64,000 nt of DNA. Origin: Actinospica acidithermotolerans. Its GTDB lineage: Bacteria > Actinomycetota > Actinomycetes > Streptomycetales > Catenulisporaceae. The notes under the pieces were generated by a model. That model ran no database searches. It had not been told where the DNA came from and saw only the letters and a list, made by a program, of their open reading frames with translations. Numbering within the stretch: position 1 is the stretch's first letter; every line of letters starts with the position of its first letter. The stretch is taken from assembly GCF_018139625.1 (NCBI RefSeq), contig NZ_JAGSOH010000005.1, positions 62,001-126,000 on the forward strand. The letters are read 5' to 3'. This document shows positions 53,658-63,996 of this stretch, one piece after another. The position numbers were made by a program, and so were the translations under genes.

Positions 53658-54638
53658 TCAGCCCTCCTTCAGGGCGCTGCGGTTGGCCCGCAGGAAGACG
53701 AGCACGATGAGGATGACCACGCCGAAGTTGACCACGGACAGCGCGCCGGACTCGCCGATGTTGAACTGCTTGAGCGCGTACATGTACACGGTGCTGGTGC
53801 TGGTCTGGTAGTCCGGCCCGCCGCCGGTCATCGTCCAGATGATCGGGAAGGAGTTGAAGACGTTCATCAGATTGATCAGCACGGCGACGAGGAGGGCCGG
53901 GCGAAGGAGCGGGAAGGTGATGGCGCGGTACGTGCGCCACTTCCCGGCGCCGTCCATCCGGGCGGCCTCGTAGACGTCCGCGGGGATGGACGTCAGGCCG
54001 GCGAGCAGCGCGTAGGTGGTGAACGGCACGGAGACGAAGACGGCGACGGCGATCATCCACCACAGGGCCGCGGTCGGGTCGCCGAGCCAGGAGGCCTGGC
54101 TGCCGTTGTAGTCGTGCACGACGCCGATCTGATGCAGGAAGACGTTGACCACGCCGTTGTTCGGGTCGAGCATCCAGCGGAAGACGATGGCGGTCATCAT
54201 CACGGAGGCGGCCCACGGCGCGATCAGCGCCCAGCGGACCAGCTTGCGGCCGGGGAAGCCGCGGTTGAGCAGCTGGGCCAGGCCGAGCGAGATCAGCACG
54301 GTGATGGCGACGATCGCGAAGACCCACAGCACGGTGCGGACCATCACCGAGCCGAGGTTCGGGTCGGCGAACAGCGTGGAGTAGTTCTTCCAGCCGTAGT
54401 CGCCGAGGTTGAAGCCGTACGAGTTGATGTGCTGCCGGGAGGTCTGGAACATCTCCCAGACCGGCCAGAGCACGACGAATGCGATCAGGGCGAGCGCCGG
54501 GGCGAGCCACGGGAGCGGCGCGAGGGCGCGGCGCGCGCGCCGGGCGAGCGAGGGGCGGAACGCGGCCGCGCCGGCCCGCCGGTTCGGCTCCGCGGCCGGG
54601 GCCGGCGCGGCCTGCGGGGTGTCCACGGTTTCCTGCAT
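53658..54638 (-). CDS. Carbohydrate ABC transporter permease (MalF-type, CUT1)
   Basis: The 326-residue protein has six membrane helices after a 45-residue cytoplasmic segment. The EAA loop reads DVYEAARMDGAGKWRTYRAI. It is the central gene of the binding protein-MalF-MalG operon. The substrate follows from the binding protein and the operator, both pointing to an oligosaccharide. Confidence 0.92.
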   Translation of the reverse strand: MQETVDTPQAAPAPAAEPNRRAGAAAFRPSLARRARRALAPLPWLAPALALIAFVVLWPVWEMFQTSRQHINSYGFNLGDYGWKNYSTLFADPNLGSVMVRTVLWVFAIVAITVLISLGLAQLLNRGFPGRKLVRWALIAPWAASVMMTAIVFRWMLDPNNGVVNVFLHQIGVVHDYNGSQASWLGDPTAALWWMIAVAVFVSVPFTTYALLAGLTSIPADVYEAARMDGAGKWRTYRAITFPLLRPALLVAVLINLMNVFNSFPIIWTMTGGGPDYQTSTSTVYMYALKQFNIGESGALSVVNFGVVILIVLVFLRANRSALKEG

Positions 54639-54745
54639 GGTCAGTTCTCTTCCTTCGGGCGCCGTCTGCCGGCTGTCCTGCTGCGGGGCGACCCCCGGTC
54701 CCGGGTGCGGGCCGGGACCGGGGGTGGCTGGCGGGACCGAGCGGG

Positions 54746-56017
54746 TTACTGGTTGCTCAGCGCGAACGTCTGGATCTGGCCGAGGACCGTGGCGGGCGCG
54801 GTGCCGTCCACGGCGGCGCCGATCGTCTGCTTGATCTTGGTGCTGACGTCGGACCAGTTGGCGTTCGTCGGGTAGGCCGAGGAGGTCGGGATGGCCTTGA
54901 CGAACGGGCCGAAGATCGGGTCGTTCTCCTCGGCGGTGGCGGCCGAGGTGGTGGCCGGCAGCAGGTCGTACTCCTTGTCGAACTGCGCCTGGTAGGTGTC
55001 CTGGTAGGCGAAGTTCAGGAACTGCTGGATCGCGCTCTGCTGGTTGTGCACGTTCAGCGCGACGATCTGGTCGTCGACGCCGAGCGGGTTGGTGACGGTG
55101 CCGTTCTCACCGGGGAACGGGGCGGTGGCCCAGTCCGAGGAGGTGAGCTTGCCGGCCGCCTGGATGATCGGGACCACGGCCGGGGAGCCGCCGACCATGC
55201 CGACGGAGCCGGCGGCGAAGTCGGACCACAGGGTGGCGCGGTTGACGGTGCCCGGGTTGGCCTCGGTGTCGCCGGCCTTGACCAGGGTGTTCATGAAGTT
55301 GAACGCGGTGACGTTGGCGGCCGAGTTGATCGTGTAGGCGCCGCCGCCGTTCACGTAGCCGCCGCCGGCGCCGAGCATCCACATGTAGGACTCGGCCTGG
55401 GCCTCCTCGGTGCCGAGCGGCATGCCGTAGCCGATCGTGCTGTTGCCGAGCTTGGAGATCTTGGCCGCGTCGGCCTGGAGCTCGGCCCACGTGGTGGGCG
55501 CGGCGCTGATGCCGGCCTGCGCGAACAGCTTCTTGTTGTAGTACAGCGCCCGGGTGCTGGTGGTGAAGGGGATGCCGTACTCGGTGCCCTGGTAGTCGCC
55601 CTGCTTGGCGAACGTCGGGATCAGGTTGGCGAGCGTGGACTCGCTGAGCACGTCCGAGGCCTTGTACGCGATCCCCTCCTGCGCGTACGACTGCGGGGCG
55701 TCGCCCTCGATGATGTCCGGGTAGTTCTTCGACTGCAGCAGGGTGTGCAGCTTGGTCGGGAAGTCGTTCCAGTCGATCGTCTGCACGTCGACGGTGATGT
55801 TCGGGTACTGCTTGTGGAACGCGGTGGCGATGTTCTGCCAGTACGTCTGGGTGGTGTTGGACGTGCCGGCGGTTCCGTAGTCGGCGCCGAAGAAGTGCAA
55901 GGTGACCGAGCCGCCGCCTGAAGACGACGAACCGGAGGTGGACGAGGAGCTGCACGCGGACAGGGCCAGGGCGGCGGACAGTCCGAGGGTTGCCGCGGCT
56001 GCGAGGCGACGCTTCAT
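54746..56017 (-). CDS. Extracellular sugar-binding lipoprotein of a CUT1 ABC importer
   Basis: The 423-residue protein begins MKRRLAAAATLGLSAALALS with lipobox LSAC (Cys22), then a Ser/Gly linker. The SBP_bac_1 domain includes WNDFPTKLHTLLQSKNYPDII and GIPFTTSTRALYYNKKLF. The ATG ending at 56017 is preferred over one six bases upstream, because AAAGG is then nine bases away. The ligand is not determinable from sequence. The promoter carries paired GntR-type operators. Confidence 0.9.
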   Translation of the reverse strand: MKRRLAAAATLGLSAALALSACSSSSTSGSSSSGGGSVTLHFFGADYGTAGTSNTTQTYWQNIATAFHKQYPNITVDVQTIDWNDFPTKLHTLLQSKNYPDIIEGDAPQSYAQEGIAYKASDVLSESTLANLIPTFAKQGDYQGTEYGIPFTTSTRALYYNKKLFAQAGISAAPTTWAELQADAAKISKLGNSTIGYGMPLGTEEAQAESYMWMLGAGGGYVNGGGAYTINSAANVTAFNFMNTLVKAGDTEANPGTVNRATLWSDFAAGSVGMVGGSPAVVPIIQAAGKLTSSDWATAPFPGENGTVTNPLGVDDQIVALNVHNQQSAIQQFLNFAYQDTYQAQFDKEYDLLPATTSAATAEENDPIFGPFVKAIPTSSAYPTNANWSDVSTKIKQTIGAAVDGTAPATVLGQIQTFALSNQ

Positions 56018-56067
56018 TGGCATATGCCTTTCATTGCCAGGACACGCTCTGTTCGGGAGGTGCCGAC

Positions 56068-56125
56068 AATGTAGGCGCGCCGGTACACGCTGGTCTATAC
56101 CAGGGAGAGTCCAGGTATAGACCAG
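56068..56125 (-). promoter_or_regulatory. ABC importer promoter with paired dre-like GntR operators
   Basis: Two sites, TGGTCTATACCA (56091-56102) and AGGTATAGACCA (56113-56124), lie 22 bp apart centre to centre, two helical turns. Together they form a 12-bp perfect inverted repeat, CTGGTCTATACC at 56090-56101 and its complement at 56114-56125. They resemble the DasR site consensus with TGGTCTAGACCA core. A minus-strand TACATT at 56068-56073 is the likely -10; its -35 would overlap the first site, consistent with repression. Confidence 0.65.
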
Positions 56126-56199
56126 TTATCTAATCGTAATCTCAGCTGCACGGCGCCGTGACTTGATCACCCGCAGTAATGGGACAAAGTATGCCAAAA

Positions 56200-56228
56200 G
56201 GCCGGGTACCCTCTCGGGATGCCCGGCC
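56200..56228 (-). terminator. Terminator downstream of rdgB
   Basis: GGCCGGG (56200-56206) and CCCGGCC (56222-56228) form a stem extended by several inner pairs around TCTC. On the minus strand it is followed by TTTTGGCAT. This ends the mec-to-rdgB operon. Confidence 0.75.
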
Positions 56229-56263
56229 CTTCCCGGCAGCCTGTCGGCCGCGGCGGGGGCGGC

Positions 56264-56878
56264 TCAGCCGCGCACCAGGTGCGGGGCCAGGGCCGCGAAG
56301 GCGCGGCGGCGGTGCGAGATCCGGTTCTTCGCCTCGGCGGTGAGCTCGGCGGTGCTCACGTCGTGGCCGTGCGGCCGGAACACGGGGTCGTAGCCGAAGC
56401 CGCCCTCGCCGTGCCGCTCGCGCAGCAGCACGCCGTTGATCCGGCCCTCCTCCACGATGCGGCGGCCGTCGGGGCCCGGCTCGGCCAGCGCGGCGGCGCA
56501 GACGAACGCGGCACCGCGGTGCTCGTCCGGCACGTCGGAGACCTGGGCCAGCAGCAGGTCCAGGTTGGCCGCGTCGTCGCCGTGCCTGCCCGCCCAGCGC
56601 GCGGAGAAGATGCCGGGCATGCCGTTGAGCGCGTCCACGCAGATGCCGGAGTCGTCGGCGATCGCGGGCAGCCCGGTCGCCTCGGCCACGGCCACCGCCT
56701 TGAGCAGCGCGTTGCCCGCGAAGCTCAGCTCGGTCTCGGCCACGTCCGCCACACCCGGGAATTCGGCCACCCCGACGAGGTCCACGACCACGCCGAGGTC
56801 GGCCAGGATCGCGCGCAGCTCGCCGATCTTGTGGGCGTTGCGCGTGGCCAGCACCACGCGCTGCGGAGCGTCGTTCAT
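56264..56878 (-). CDS. rdgB: Non-canonical purine NTP pyrophosphatase (RdgB/HAM1)
   Basis: The 204-residue enzyme removes ITP and XTP from the nucleotide pool. The motif [17 protein letters not shown], then [29 protein letters not shown] and [10 protein letters not shown], are diagnostic. It overlaps rph by four bases (ATGA). The rph-rdgB pair after murI is conserved in actinobacteria. Confidence 0.95.
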   Translation of the reverse strand: MNDAPQRVVLATRNAHKIGELRAILADLGVVVDLVGVAEFPGVADVAETELSFAGNALLKAVAVAEATGLPAIADDSGICVDALNGMPGIFSARWAGRHGDDAANLDLLLAQVSDVPDEHRGAAFVCAAALAEPGPDGRRIVEEGRINGVLLRERHGEGGFGYDPVFRPHGHDVSTAELTAEAKNRISHRRRAFAALAPHLVRG

Positions 56879-57627
56879 CGGCCCAGCGCCTTGTTCTGAA
56901 TCAGCGTCAGCTCGCGGCAGCCGAGCTCGGCGAGGTCGAGCAGGCTGCCGAGTTCGGCCCGGTCGAACGGCGCGCCCTCGGCGGTGCCCTGCACCTCGAC
57001 GAACTTCCCGTCGCCGGTGCACACCACGTTCATGTCGGTCTCCGCGCGCACGTCCTCCTCGTAGCAGAGGTCGAGCATCGGCTTGCCGTCGATGATGCCC
57101 ACCGAGACCGCGCAGACTGAGCCGGTCAGCGGCTCGTGCTTGCCCTTGATCGCGCCGCGCTCGCGCAGCCAGCTCACGGCGTCCTCCAGCGCGACGTACG
57201 CGCCGGTGATGGCGGCCGTGCGGGTGCCGCCGTCCGCCTGCAGCACGTCGCAGTCGAGCACGATGGTGTTCTCGCCGAGCGCCTTGTAGTCGACGACGGC
57301 GCGCACGGCCCGGCCGATCAGCCGGGAGATCTCGTGCGTGCGGCCCCCGATGCGGCCCTTGACGGACTCGCGGTCGGAGCGGTCGTGCGTGGCGCGCGGC
57401 AGCATCGCGTACTCGGCGGTGACCCAGCCGAGGCCGGAGCCCTTGCGCCAGCGCGGCACGCCCTCGGTCACCGACGCCGCGCACAGCACCCTGGTACGCC
57501 CGAACTCGACGAGCACCGAGCCCTCCGCGTGGTCCAGCCAGTTGCGGGTGATGGTCACGGGGCGCAGGCGATCCGCGGTGCGGCCGTCGATGCGGGCGGC
57601 GTTCTCGGGAGTCGGGGAGGAGGTCAT
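56875..57627 (-). CDS. rph: Ribonuclease PH
   Basis: The 250-residue phosphorolytic exoribonuclease trims tRNA 3' ends. It starts [20 protein letters not shown] at the ATG ending at 57627. The core motifs [20 protein letters not shown] and [19 protein letters not shown] include the phosphate-binding region. It overlaps murI by four bases and rdgB by four bases, so all three are coupled. Confidence 0.96.
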   Translation of the reverse strand: MTSSPTPENAARIDGRTADRLRPVTITRNWLDHAEGSVLVEFGRTRVLCAASVTEGVPRWRKGSGLGWVTAEYAMLPRATHDRSDRESVKGRIGGRTHEISRLIGRAVRAVVDYKALGENTIVLDCDVLQADGGTRTAAITGAYVALEDAVSWLRERGAIKGKHEPLTGSVCAVSVGIIDGKPMLDLCYEEDVRAETDMNVVCTGDGKFVEVQGTAEGAPFDRAELGSLLDLAELGCRELTLIQNKALGR

Positions 57628-58430
57628 GCGTCGAGGGTAACGGCCCGGGCGACGTCGCTCAGCTCGGGCCCGAGGAAACGCCTGCCGATCTCGCGGAAGC
57701 GCTCCGGGTCCCCGGTGGTGCGGAACTCGTGCACCGGCGGGTCGAGCGTCTCGTCGCGCATCAGGTTGAGCTCGGCGAGCGCGCGGTAGACGTCCTTGGC
57801 GGTCTCCTCGGCGCTGGAGATCAGCGTGACGTCCTGGCCCATCACGTACGAGATCACGCCGGTGAGCAGCGGGTAGTGGGTGCAGCCGAGGATCAGCGTG
57901 TCCACGTCGGCCGCGGCGACCGGGTCGAGGTACTCGTGCGCCGCCTTGATCAGGTCCTCGCCGCCGGTGACGCCGTCCTCGACGAACTCGACGAAGCGCG
58001 GGCAGGCCTGGCTGGTGAGGGTCACGTTCGGGACGGCGGCGAGCGCGTCGTCGTAGGCGCGCGAGGTCTTGGTGGCCATCGTGGAGATGACGCCGATGCG
58101 GCCGTTGCGGGTGGCGGCCACGGCGCGCCGGGCGGCCGGGTGGATGACCTCGACGACGGGCACGGAGTAGCGCTCGCGGGCGTCCCTGAGCATCGCGGAG
58201 CTGGCCGAGTTGCAGGCGATCACCAGCATCTTGACCCCCTGCTCGACCAGCTGGTCGAGGCATTCGAGGGCGAATTTGCGGACCTCGGCGATGGGCCGCG
58301 GGCCGTAGGGGGCCCGGGCCGTGTCGCCGAGGTAGAAGACCGGCTCGTGCGGCAACTGGTCCAGCACGGCCCTGGCCACGGTCAATCCGCCGTAGCCGCT
58401 GTCGAAAATGCCAATCGGTGCGTCTGCCAC
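57624..58430 (-). CDS. murI: Glutamate racemase
   Basis: The 268-residue enzyme makes D-Glu for peptidoglycan. The catalytic cysteines are in [10 protein letters not shown] and LGCTHYPLL, and [15 protein letters not shown] is the N-terminal signature. The GTG ending at 58430 ([12 protein letters not shown]) is favoured because a TACAGT -10 box (58437-58442) lies six bases ahead, indicating a leaderless transcript from inside cysM. The upstream extension has no homology. Confidence 0.93.
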   Translation of the reverse strand: MADAPIGIFDSGYGGLTVARAVLDQLPHEPVFYLGDTARAPYGPRPIAEVRKFALECLDQLVEQGVKMLVIACNSASSAMLRDARERYSVPVVEVIHPAARRAVAATRNGRIGVISTMATKTSRAYDDALAAVPNVTLTSQACPRFVEFVEDGVTGGEDLIKAAHEYLDPVAAADVDTLILGCTHYPLLTGVISYVMGQDVTLISSAEETAKDVYRALAELNLMRDETLDPPVHEFRTTGDPERFREIGRRFLGPELSDVARAVTLDA

Positions 58431-58446
58431 CAGGAAACTGTAACGG

Positions 58447-59683
<1,237 letters not shown>

Positions 59684-59748
59684 GGTGGCTCCTGGGATTC
59701 GGGGCGTTCTCGCCCTGCGGGTCGGGGGGTCGTCAGCGATGCGGGATG

Positions 59749-59904
59749 TCAGCGACACAGCGCGCTGGCCAGGCGGCCCAGATCGACGTGGCGGCGCGCG
59801 ACGAGCAGCACGCTCGGGTCCGCAGAGCGTGCGGTCGTCCCCGCGAAGGGCGGCACGCTCGGGTGCTGTCCTTCTGGCGCCGTCATCACATCGGGGGAAC
59901 GCAT
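59749..59904 (-). CDS. Leaderless small ORF, probable cysteine-responsive leader peptide
   Basis: A 51-codon ORF starts at the ATG ending at 59904, six bases after TAGAAT (59911-59916). That is the same leaderless geometry as mec, murI and marR. It ends LLVARRHVDLGRLASALC then Arg-stop, closely resembling the short actinobacterial leader peptides with an HVDL-x-R-x-x-SA-x-C tail found ahead of sulfur genes. The stop lies 65 bases before cysO. GGGCG-AGAA-CGCCC forms a hairpin just before the cysO ribosome binding site. The pattern suggests cysteine-sensitive coupling of translation to cysO expression. Confidence 0.6.
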   Translation of the reverse strand: MRSPDVMTAPEGQHPSVPPFAGTTARSADPSVLLVARRHVDLGRLASALCR

Positions 59905-59980
59905 ATGACCATTCTACCGATTCCCGGGGCGGCGGCCCCAGGCCGTTCCGCAGCTCGGACGGGGTGTGACGGGCGTTACG

Positions 59981-61525
59981 TCAGTTGTTGGCCCAGGTCG
60001 CCGGGCCGCCGCCGGAGCAGTGCATCAGCGCGAGGTAGACGGTCGCGAGGGTGAGCCACCGGGTCATCGGGTTGCGCGGCACCAGCGCGAGGATCGCCCA
60101 GGCCACCGCCGCGTACCAGGGCAGCGACCAGGGCGCGACCAGGATCCAGGCGAACGAGAGCGCGAACGGCACGGTGACCACGGCCGGCTGGTCGGCGCCG
60201 AACTTGCGGTAGATCGCGTAGGCGATGATCACCATCAGGACCGGCCAGCTGACCGAGATGATGTCGGAGGAGATGCGCTGCCCTGCGGGTTCGGCGCCGA
60301 ACAGGCCGAACACCCACTCGACCGAGAGCTGGAAGGCGCGCCAGGGCGAGGGGGTGGCGACCAGGCTGGAGGCCTGGAGCACCTGTTTGAAGGCGTGCAT
60401 GCCGAAGAACGAGTAGAAGAACGCGACGGTGCCGAGCCCGCCGACGCTCAGGCGCAGCAGGTTGATCCACTCGCGCCGCATGAGAAGCACCCAGCCGATG
60501 GCCACGCCCGCCCAGGCCGCGTTGATCTTGAAGCAGCAGCCGACGCCGATCGCGACGCCAACCCACAGGTAGCGCCAGCCGCTGGTCCGGCTGCGGGCCA
60601 GTTGGACGCCGACGACCGTGGCCGCGGCGACGTACGTGTCGAGGTGGCCGCCGAAGACCAGCTGCTGGATCAGGACGGGGTTGGCCACCCACATCAGGCT
60701 GGCGCGGACCGGGTCGTCGGCGGTGCGCATCAGGTAGTAGCCGACGGCGAGGAAGACCAGCCCGTTCATGATCATCAGGGCGGAGACGGCGGCGGCCGGG
60801 TTGGACTTGCCGCCGAACAGCGCGGCGAACTGCTGGAGCCAGGTGGCCAGCGGGCCGTAGACCGAGGGCGTGCGCCACCACATCTGGCCGACGGTGTGCA
60901 CGTAGACGTCGGAGGGGCCGAGCGCGCTGGGGCCGTTGTCGTACGGGTCGATGCCGAGGTTCGCCATCCGGCCGTAGGCGGCGTAGCTGGTGGTGTCCGA
61001 GGAGCCGACCGGCGTGATGAACACCATGACGGCGACGATCGCCGCGGCGGCCAGGAACAGGTGCCGCGGGTTCGGCCGCCAGCCGCGGCTGTTGGCCCAC
61101 AGCAGTGCGGCCAGGCCGACGCACTGCAGGATGATCGCGGTCCAGGTCATCGAGATCGATGCCCAGTCCGGCAGGCTGCCGAGGTGCCCGGACAGCGGCA
61201 GCATGATGTAGGTGAAGCCGGACCTGATGTCGAGCGTGCCGCCGTTCTGGGTGATCAGGGTGAACGGCACTCGGGGCAGCGTGTTGTAGTTCGGCGAGAA
61301 GATGCCGACCACCATGATCAGCACGATGCCGGTGAGCGAGATGATGATCGCGCTGCGCGCGGTGGCGAGCTCGGAGTTGGCGAGCCGGTAGACGAGCTCG
61401 ATGGCCCGGGCGACCGGTCCGCGCGGGCCGTCCTCCGGGCGCGGCCGGCCCGCGGACCGGCCTGAGCCGGGTCCGCCGACGACGATGGCCCCAGGGCCCC
61501 CGCCCGTTCTTATCGGCTCCGTCAC
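59981..61525 (-). CDS. Polyprenol-phosphate-mannose-dependent alpha-mannosyltransferase (MptA/MptB-like)
   Basis: The 514-residue GT-C protein has about 12 membrane helices. The first large loop carries SSDTTSYAAYGRMANLGIDPYD, matching the DxxSYA-GRM-GxDPY signature of the actinobacterial MptA/MptB/mannosyltransferase family. It also has NGPSALGPSDVY and FKINAAW. The family builds lipomannan-type or wall mannans outside the membrane. A GTG with GAGGAA upstream starts at 61525. It sits between the second mannosyltransferase and cysO, in a block that has no such gene in M. tuberculosis. Confidence 0.85.
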   Translation of the reverse strand: MTEPIRTGGGPGAIVVGGPGSGRSAGRPRPEDGPRGPVARAIELVYRLANSELATARSAIIISLTGIVLIMVVGIFSPNYNTLPRVPFTLITQNGGTLDIRSGFTYIMLPLSGHLGSLPDWASISMTWTAIILQCVGLAALLWANSRGWRPNPRHLFLAAAAIVAVMVFITPVGSSDTTSYAAYGRMANLGIDPYDNGPSALGPSDVYVHTVGQMWWRTPSVYGPLATWLQQFAALFGGKSNPAAAVSALMIMNGLVFLAVGYYLMRTADDPVRASLMWVANPVLIQQLVFGGHLDTYVAAATVVGVQLARSRTSGWRYLWVGVAIGVGCCFKINAAWAGVAIGWVLLMRREWINLLRLSVGGLGTVAFFYSFFGMHAFKQVLQASSLVATPSPWRAFQLSVEWVFGLFGAEPAGQRISSDIISVSWPVLMVIIAYAIYRKFGADQPAVVTVPFALSFAWILVAPWSLPWYAAVAWAILALVPRNPMTRWLTLATVYLALMHCSGGGPATWANN

Positions 61526-61569
61526 TGTTCCTCGTCCCGCTCGGTCCCCGCAGTGATGCTAGTGCTTGC

Positions 61570-62871
61570 TCAGTCGGCGTGGGCGGCCGAGGCCGCGGTC
61601 CTGGCCGGTTCGGCGAACTCCTGCGGCTCGCGGGCGCCGGACTGCCAGAGCCGGTGCAGCGCCTGCACGCAGGCCACCACCAGGATCAGGTTGCGCCCGG
61701 CCACCACCATCGTCCCCCAGAACTGGCCGCCCATGACCTCGCCGAACAGCAGCGGGAACTCGACCTGGGTGATCAGCACGCAGAACACGACGAGGCAGGC
61801 CGGCCTGGCCATCACGGTGCCCCGCCGCATCGGGCCGTTCTCGGTGAGCACCAGCGCGGCCAGGCCCAGCAGCCAGATCAGGTACTGCGGGCTGAGCACC
61901 CGGCTGGTCACGACGAGCACGAGTACGACGGTGAACGCCGTGTCGTACATCAGGCCGGGGGTCCAGGAGCGCGCCTTGAACCGCATCAGCCGCCACCACA
62001 GCACGATCCCGACGCCGACGACGGTGAGCAGTTCGGCGAAGGAGGCGACCGCGGAGATCCCGGGCCCGGAGACCTGGAAGGAGCCGTAGGTCATGGCGAC
62101 CTTGGCCGGGTAGCCGAACCAGTGCAGGATCATGAAGACCGAGGCGAGCACGGACTCTACCTCGATGCCGCGGTTGGACTGGCCGGACAGGAACGAGAGC
62201 GCGCCCGTCAGGGACAGCGAGAGGATCGCGGTCAGCACGGCCGCGGTGCCGACCAGCCACGCGACGGCGCGGCGGCCCGGGCCCTTCGGCGGCAGTCCGA
62301 GGATCAGCGCGCCCGGCCAGACCTTGACCAGCGCGCCGACGCCGAGCAGCGCGCCGCGAAGCGACCAGCGCAGCTTCACCGAGCGCGCCGGGAGGACGAG
62401 CCCGGCCACGGCCAGCGCGGTGACGATCACGTCGTAGCGCATCAGCAGCAGCGGCCCTATCGCGAAGCCGCCGACCACCCACACCCACACGCCGGTCAGG
62501 TGCGGTTCCGCGCCGTCCGCCGCCGCGTTCCGGTCGGAGTGCGAGAGCAGCAGCGCGTAGACCGCGAAGTCGGCGAGCAGCGCGAGGAAGAAGAAGGTGA
62601 CCAGGTAGCTGGCCCCGAAGTGCGCGACCAGCAGCGGCGCCAGGAAGATCAGCGCCGCGGCGGGCGGGTACTGCCACCGGGTGTCGTGCACGGGGTACGA
62701 ACCGTGCTCCAGGATGTGCGCCCAGCCCTGGTAGATCTTCACGTCGCCCAGCACCGCGCCGTGCGAGAACCAGGGGAGCACGGTCGTCGCCAGGAGCATC
62801 AGCAGCACCCGGCTGGCGAACCATGCCGCGAGGACCCGCCGGTACCGCGGCCGGGCGACGGTGAGGGTCAT
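61570..62871 (-). CDS. GT87 family polyprenol-phosphate-sugar mannosyltransferase (PimE-like)
   Basis: The 433-residue GT-C membrane protein has about ten helices. The first loop contains GDVKIYQGWAHILEHGSYPVHD, then RWQYPP, which fits the DUF2029/GT87 signature of polyprenol-phosphate-mannose-dependent enzymes. ALVKVWPGALILGLPPKG is a further family motif. The ATG ending at 62871 overlaps the mec stop (ATGA), so it is translationally coupled to mec. The last 30 residues are charged and cytoplasmic. Confidence 0.85.
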   Translation of the reverse strand: MTLTVARPRYRRVLAAWFASRVLLMLLATTVLPWFSHGAVLGDVKIYQGWAHILEHGSYPVHDTRWQYPPAAALIFLAPLLVAHFGASYLVTFFFLALLADFAVYALLLSHSDRNAAADGAEPHLTGVWVWVVGGFAIGPLLLMRYDVIVTALAVAGLVLPARSVKLRWSLRGALLGVGALVKVWPGALILGLPPKGPGRRAVAWLVGTAAVLTAILSLSLTGALSFLSGQSNRGIEVESVLASVFMILHWFGYPAKVAMTYGSFQVSGPGISAVASFAELLTVVGVGIVLWWRLMRFKARSWTPGLMYDTAFTVVLVLVVTSRVLSPQYLIWLLGLAALVLTENGPMRRGTVMARPACLVVFCVLITQVEFPLLFGEVMGGQFWGTMVVAGRNLILVVACVQALHRLWQSGAREPQEFAEPARTAASAAHAD

Positions 62872-63293
62872 TCCGTATCGTCCACTACCTCGATCTCCTC
62901 CTCGGAGATCACACCGTCGACGATCCGGTACGAGCGGAACTGGAACTCGCCCAGGCCGTCGGCGTCCCGGGTGGAGACCAGCACGTAGTGCGCGTTCGGC
63001 TCGGAGGCGTAGGACAGGTCGGTGCGCGAGGGGTACGCCTCGGTCGCGGTGTGCGAGTGGTAGATGACGACGGCCTCCTCGTCCCGGTCGTCCATCTCCC
63101 GCCACACCTTCAGCTGCTCGAGCGAGTCGAAGCGGTAGAACGTGGGCGAGCGCTCCGCGTTGGCCATCGGGATGAAGCGGACCGGCCTATCCGAGCCGAT
63201 CGGCCCGGCGACGACGCCGCAGGCCTCGTCGGGGTGGTCGGCGCGCGCATGGTCGATGATGGCGTCTCGAATCGCCTGTCCTATGGTCAGCAC
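62868..63293 (-). CDS. mec: Mec (CysO-cysteine peptidase), JAMM metalloprotease
   Basis: The 141-residue zinc protease has the JAMM motif YHSHTATEAYPSRTD (His-x-His then Ser and Asp). Other family sequences are HARADHPDEACGVVAG and NAERSPTFYRFDS, as in M. tuberculosis Mec, which releases cysteine from CysO. The GTG ending at 63293 is chosen because TACCCT (63300-63305) lies six bases ahead, a leaderless start that matches the mycobacterial N-terminus; an earlier GTG at 63314 has no ribosome binding site. It overlaps GT87. Confidence 0.93.
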   Translation of the reverse strand: MLTIGQAIRDAIIDHARADHPDEACGVVAGPIGSDRPVRFIPMANAERSPTFYRFDSLEQLKVWREMDDRDEEAVVIYHSHTATEAYPSRTDLSYASEPNAHYVLVSTRDADGLGEFQFRSYRIVDGVISEEEIEVVDDTE

Positions 63294-63426
63294 GGGAAAA
63301 GGGTAGCTGGTCACCTTGAAAGCGCGTCGCGGATCGCCTGGGCCGACCAAACGGTCAGGGCGCGCACAGGGCAATCGGAGACGGTGAGCGGCCGCTCTCA
63401 CACTCACGGCGGCAGCGCGTCCGAGC

Positions 63427-63996
63427 TCAGCGCGGCAGCGCCTCGAGCAGGGTTTCCTGCAGGTAGCCGAGATAGTGGTACGCGGGCACGTAGGCGCGCA
63501 GCGGGTCGTCGGCCTCGAGGTCGGCGCCGGGTTCCTGGCCGTCGTCCTGCAGGCCGAAGCGGGAGCCGAGCACCAGGCGCAGGTCGTTGAGCGCGCCGAG
63601 CCAGCACTGGGCCTGCTCCTCGTCGAGGTCGAAGCGGCCGCCCTTGTCCTGCGGCAGGCTCTCCAGCGCGCACTGCGCCCGGCCGCGCTTGCCGGATCGC
63701 AGCTCGCCCTCGGTGAAGCGGCGGAACTCGGCGGCGGCCTTCTCGTCGTCGCGGTAGGCGTCCGGGAACAGCCGGGCGAGCGCGGGGTCGTCCGGCGGCG
63801 CCACCTCCTCGGGTTCGAAGCCGAGGTCGGCCAGGCCCAGCTCTATCGCGAGCGGGTCGGCGCTGGCCGCCCGCTCCTCGGCCGGGCCGAGCAGGTCGAG
63901 CAGCTGGCCGAACAGGTAGGCGAGCAGCTGCGCCTCCACCGCCTCCAGGTTCGCCTGGACGGTGCGGTGCGGGCCGGCTCGGAAAGTGAAGCTCAC
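63427..63996 (-). CDS. DUF2017 family protein
   Basis: The 189-residue, mostly helical cytoplasmic protein is the homolog of the gene found between clpS and mec in M. tuberculosis and Streptomyces, of unknown function. It has a Leu-rich segment (QLLAYLFGQLLDLLG), DDPALARLFPDAYRDDEKAAAEF and LGALNDLRLVLGSRFG. The GTG ending at 63996 is near the window edge, so an earlier start cannot be excluded. Confidence 0.85.
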   Translation of the reverse strand: MSFTFRAGPHRTVQANLEAVEAQLLAYLFGQLLDLLGPAEERAASADPLAIELGLADLGFEPEEVAPPDDPALARLFPDAYRDDEKAAAEFRRFTEGELRSGKRGRAQCALESLPQDKGGRFDLDEEQAQCWLGALNDLRLVLGSRFGLQDDGQEPGADLEADDPLRAYVPAYHYLGYLQETLLEALPR

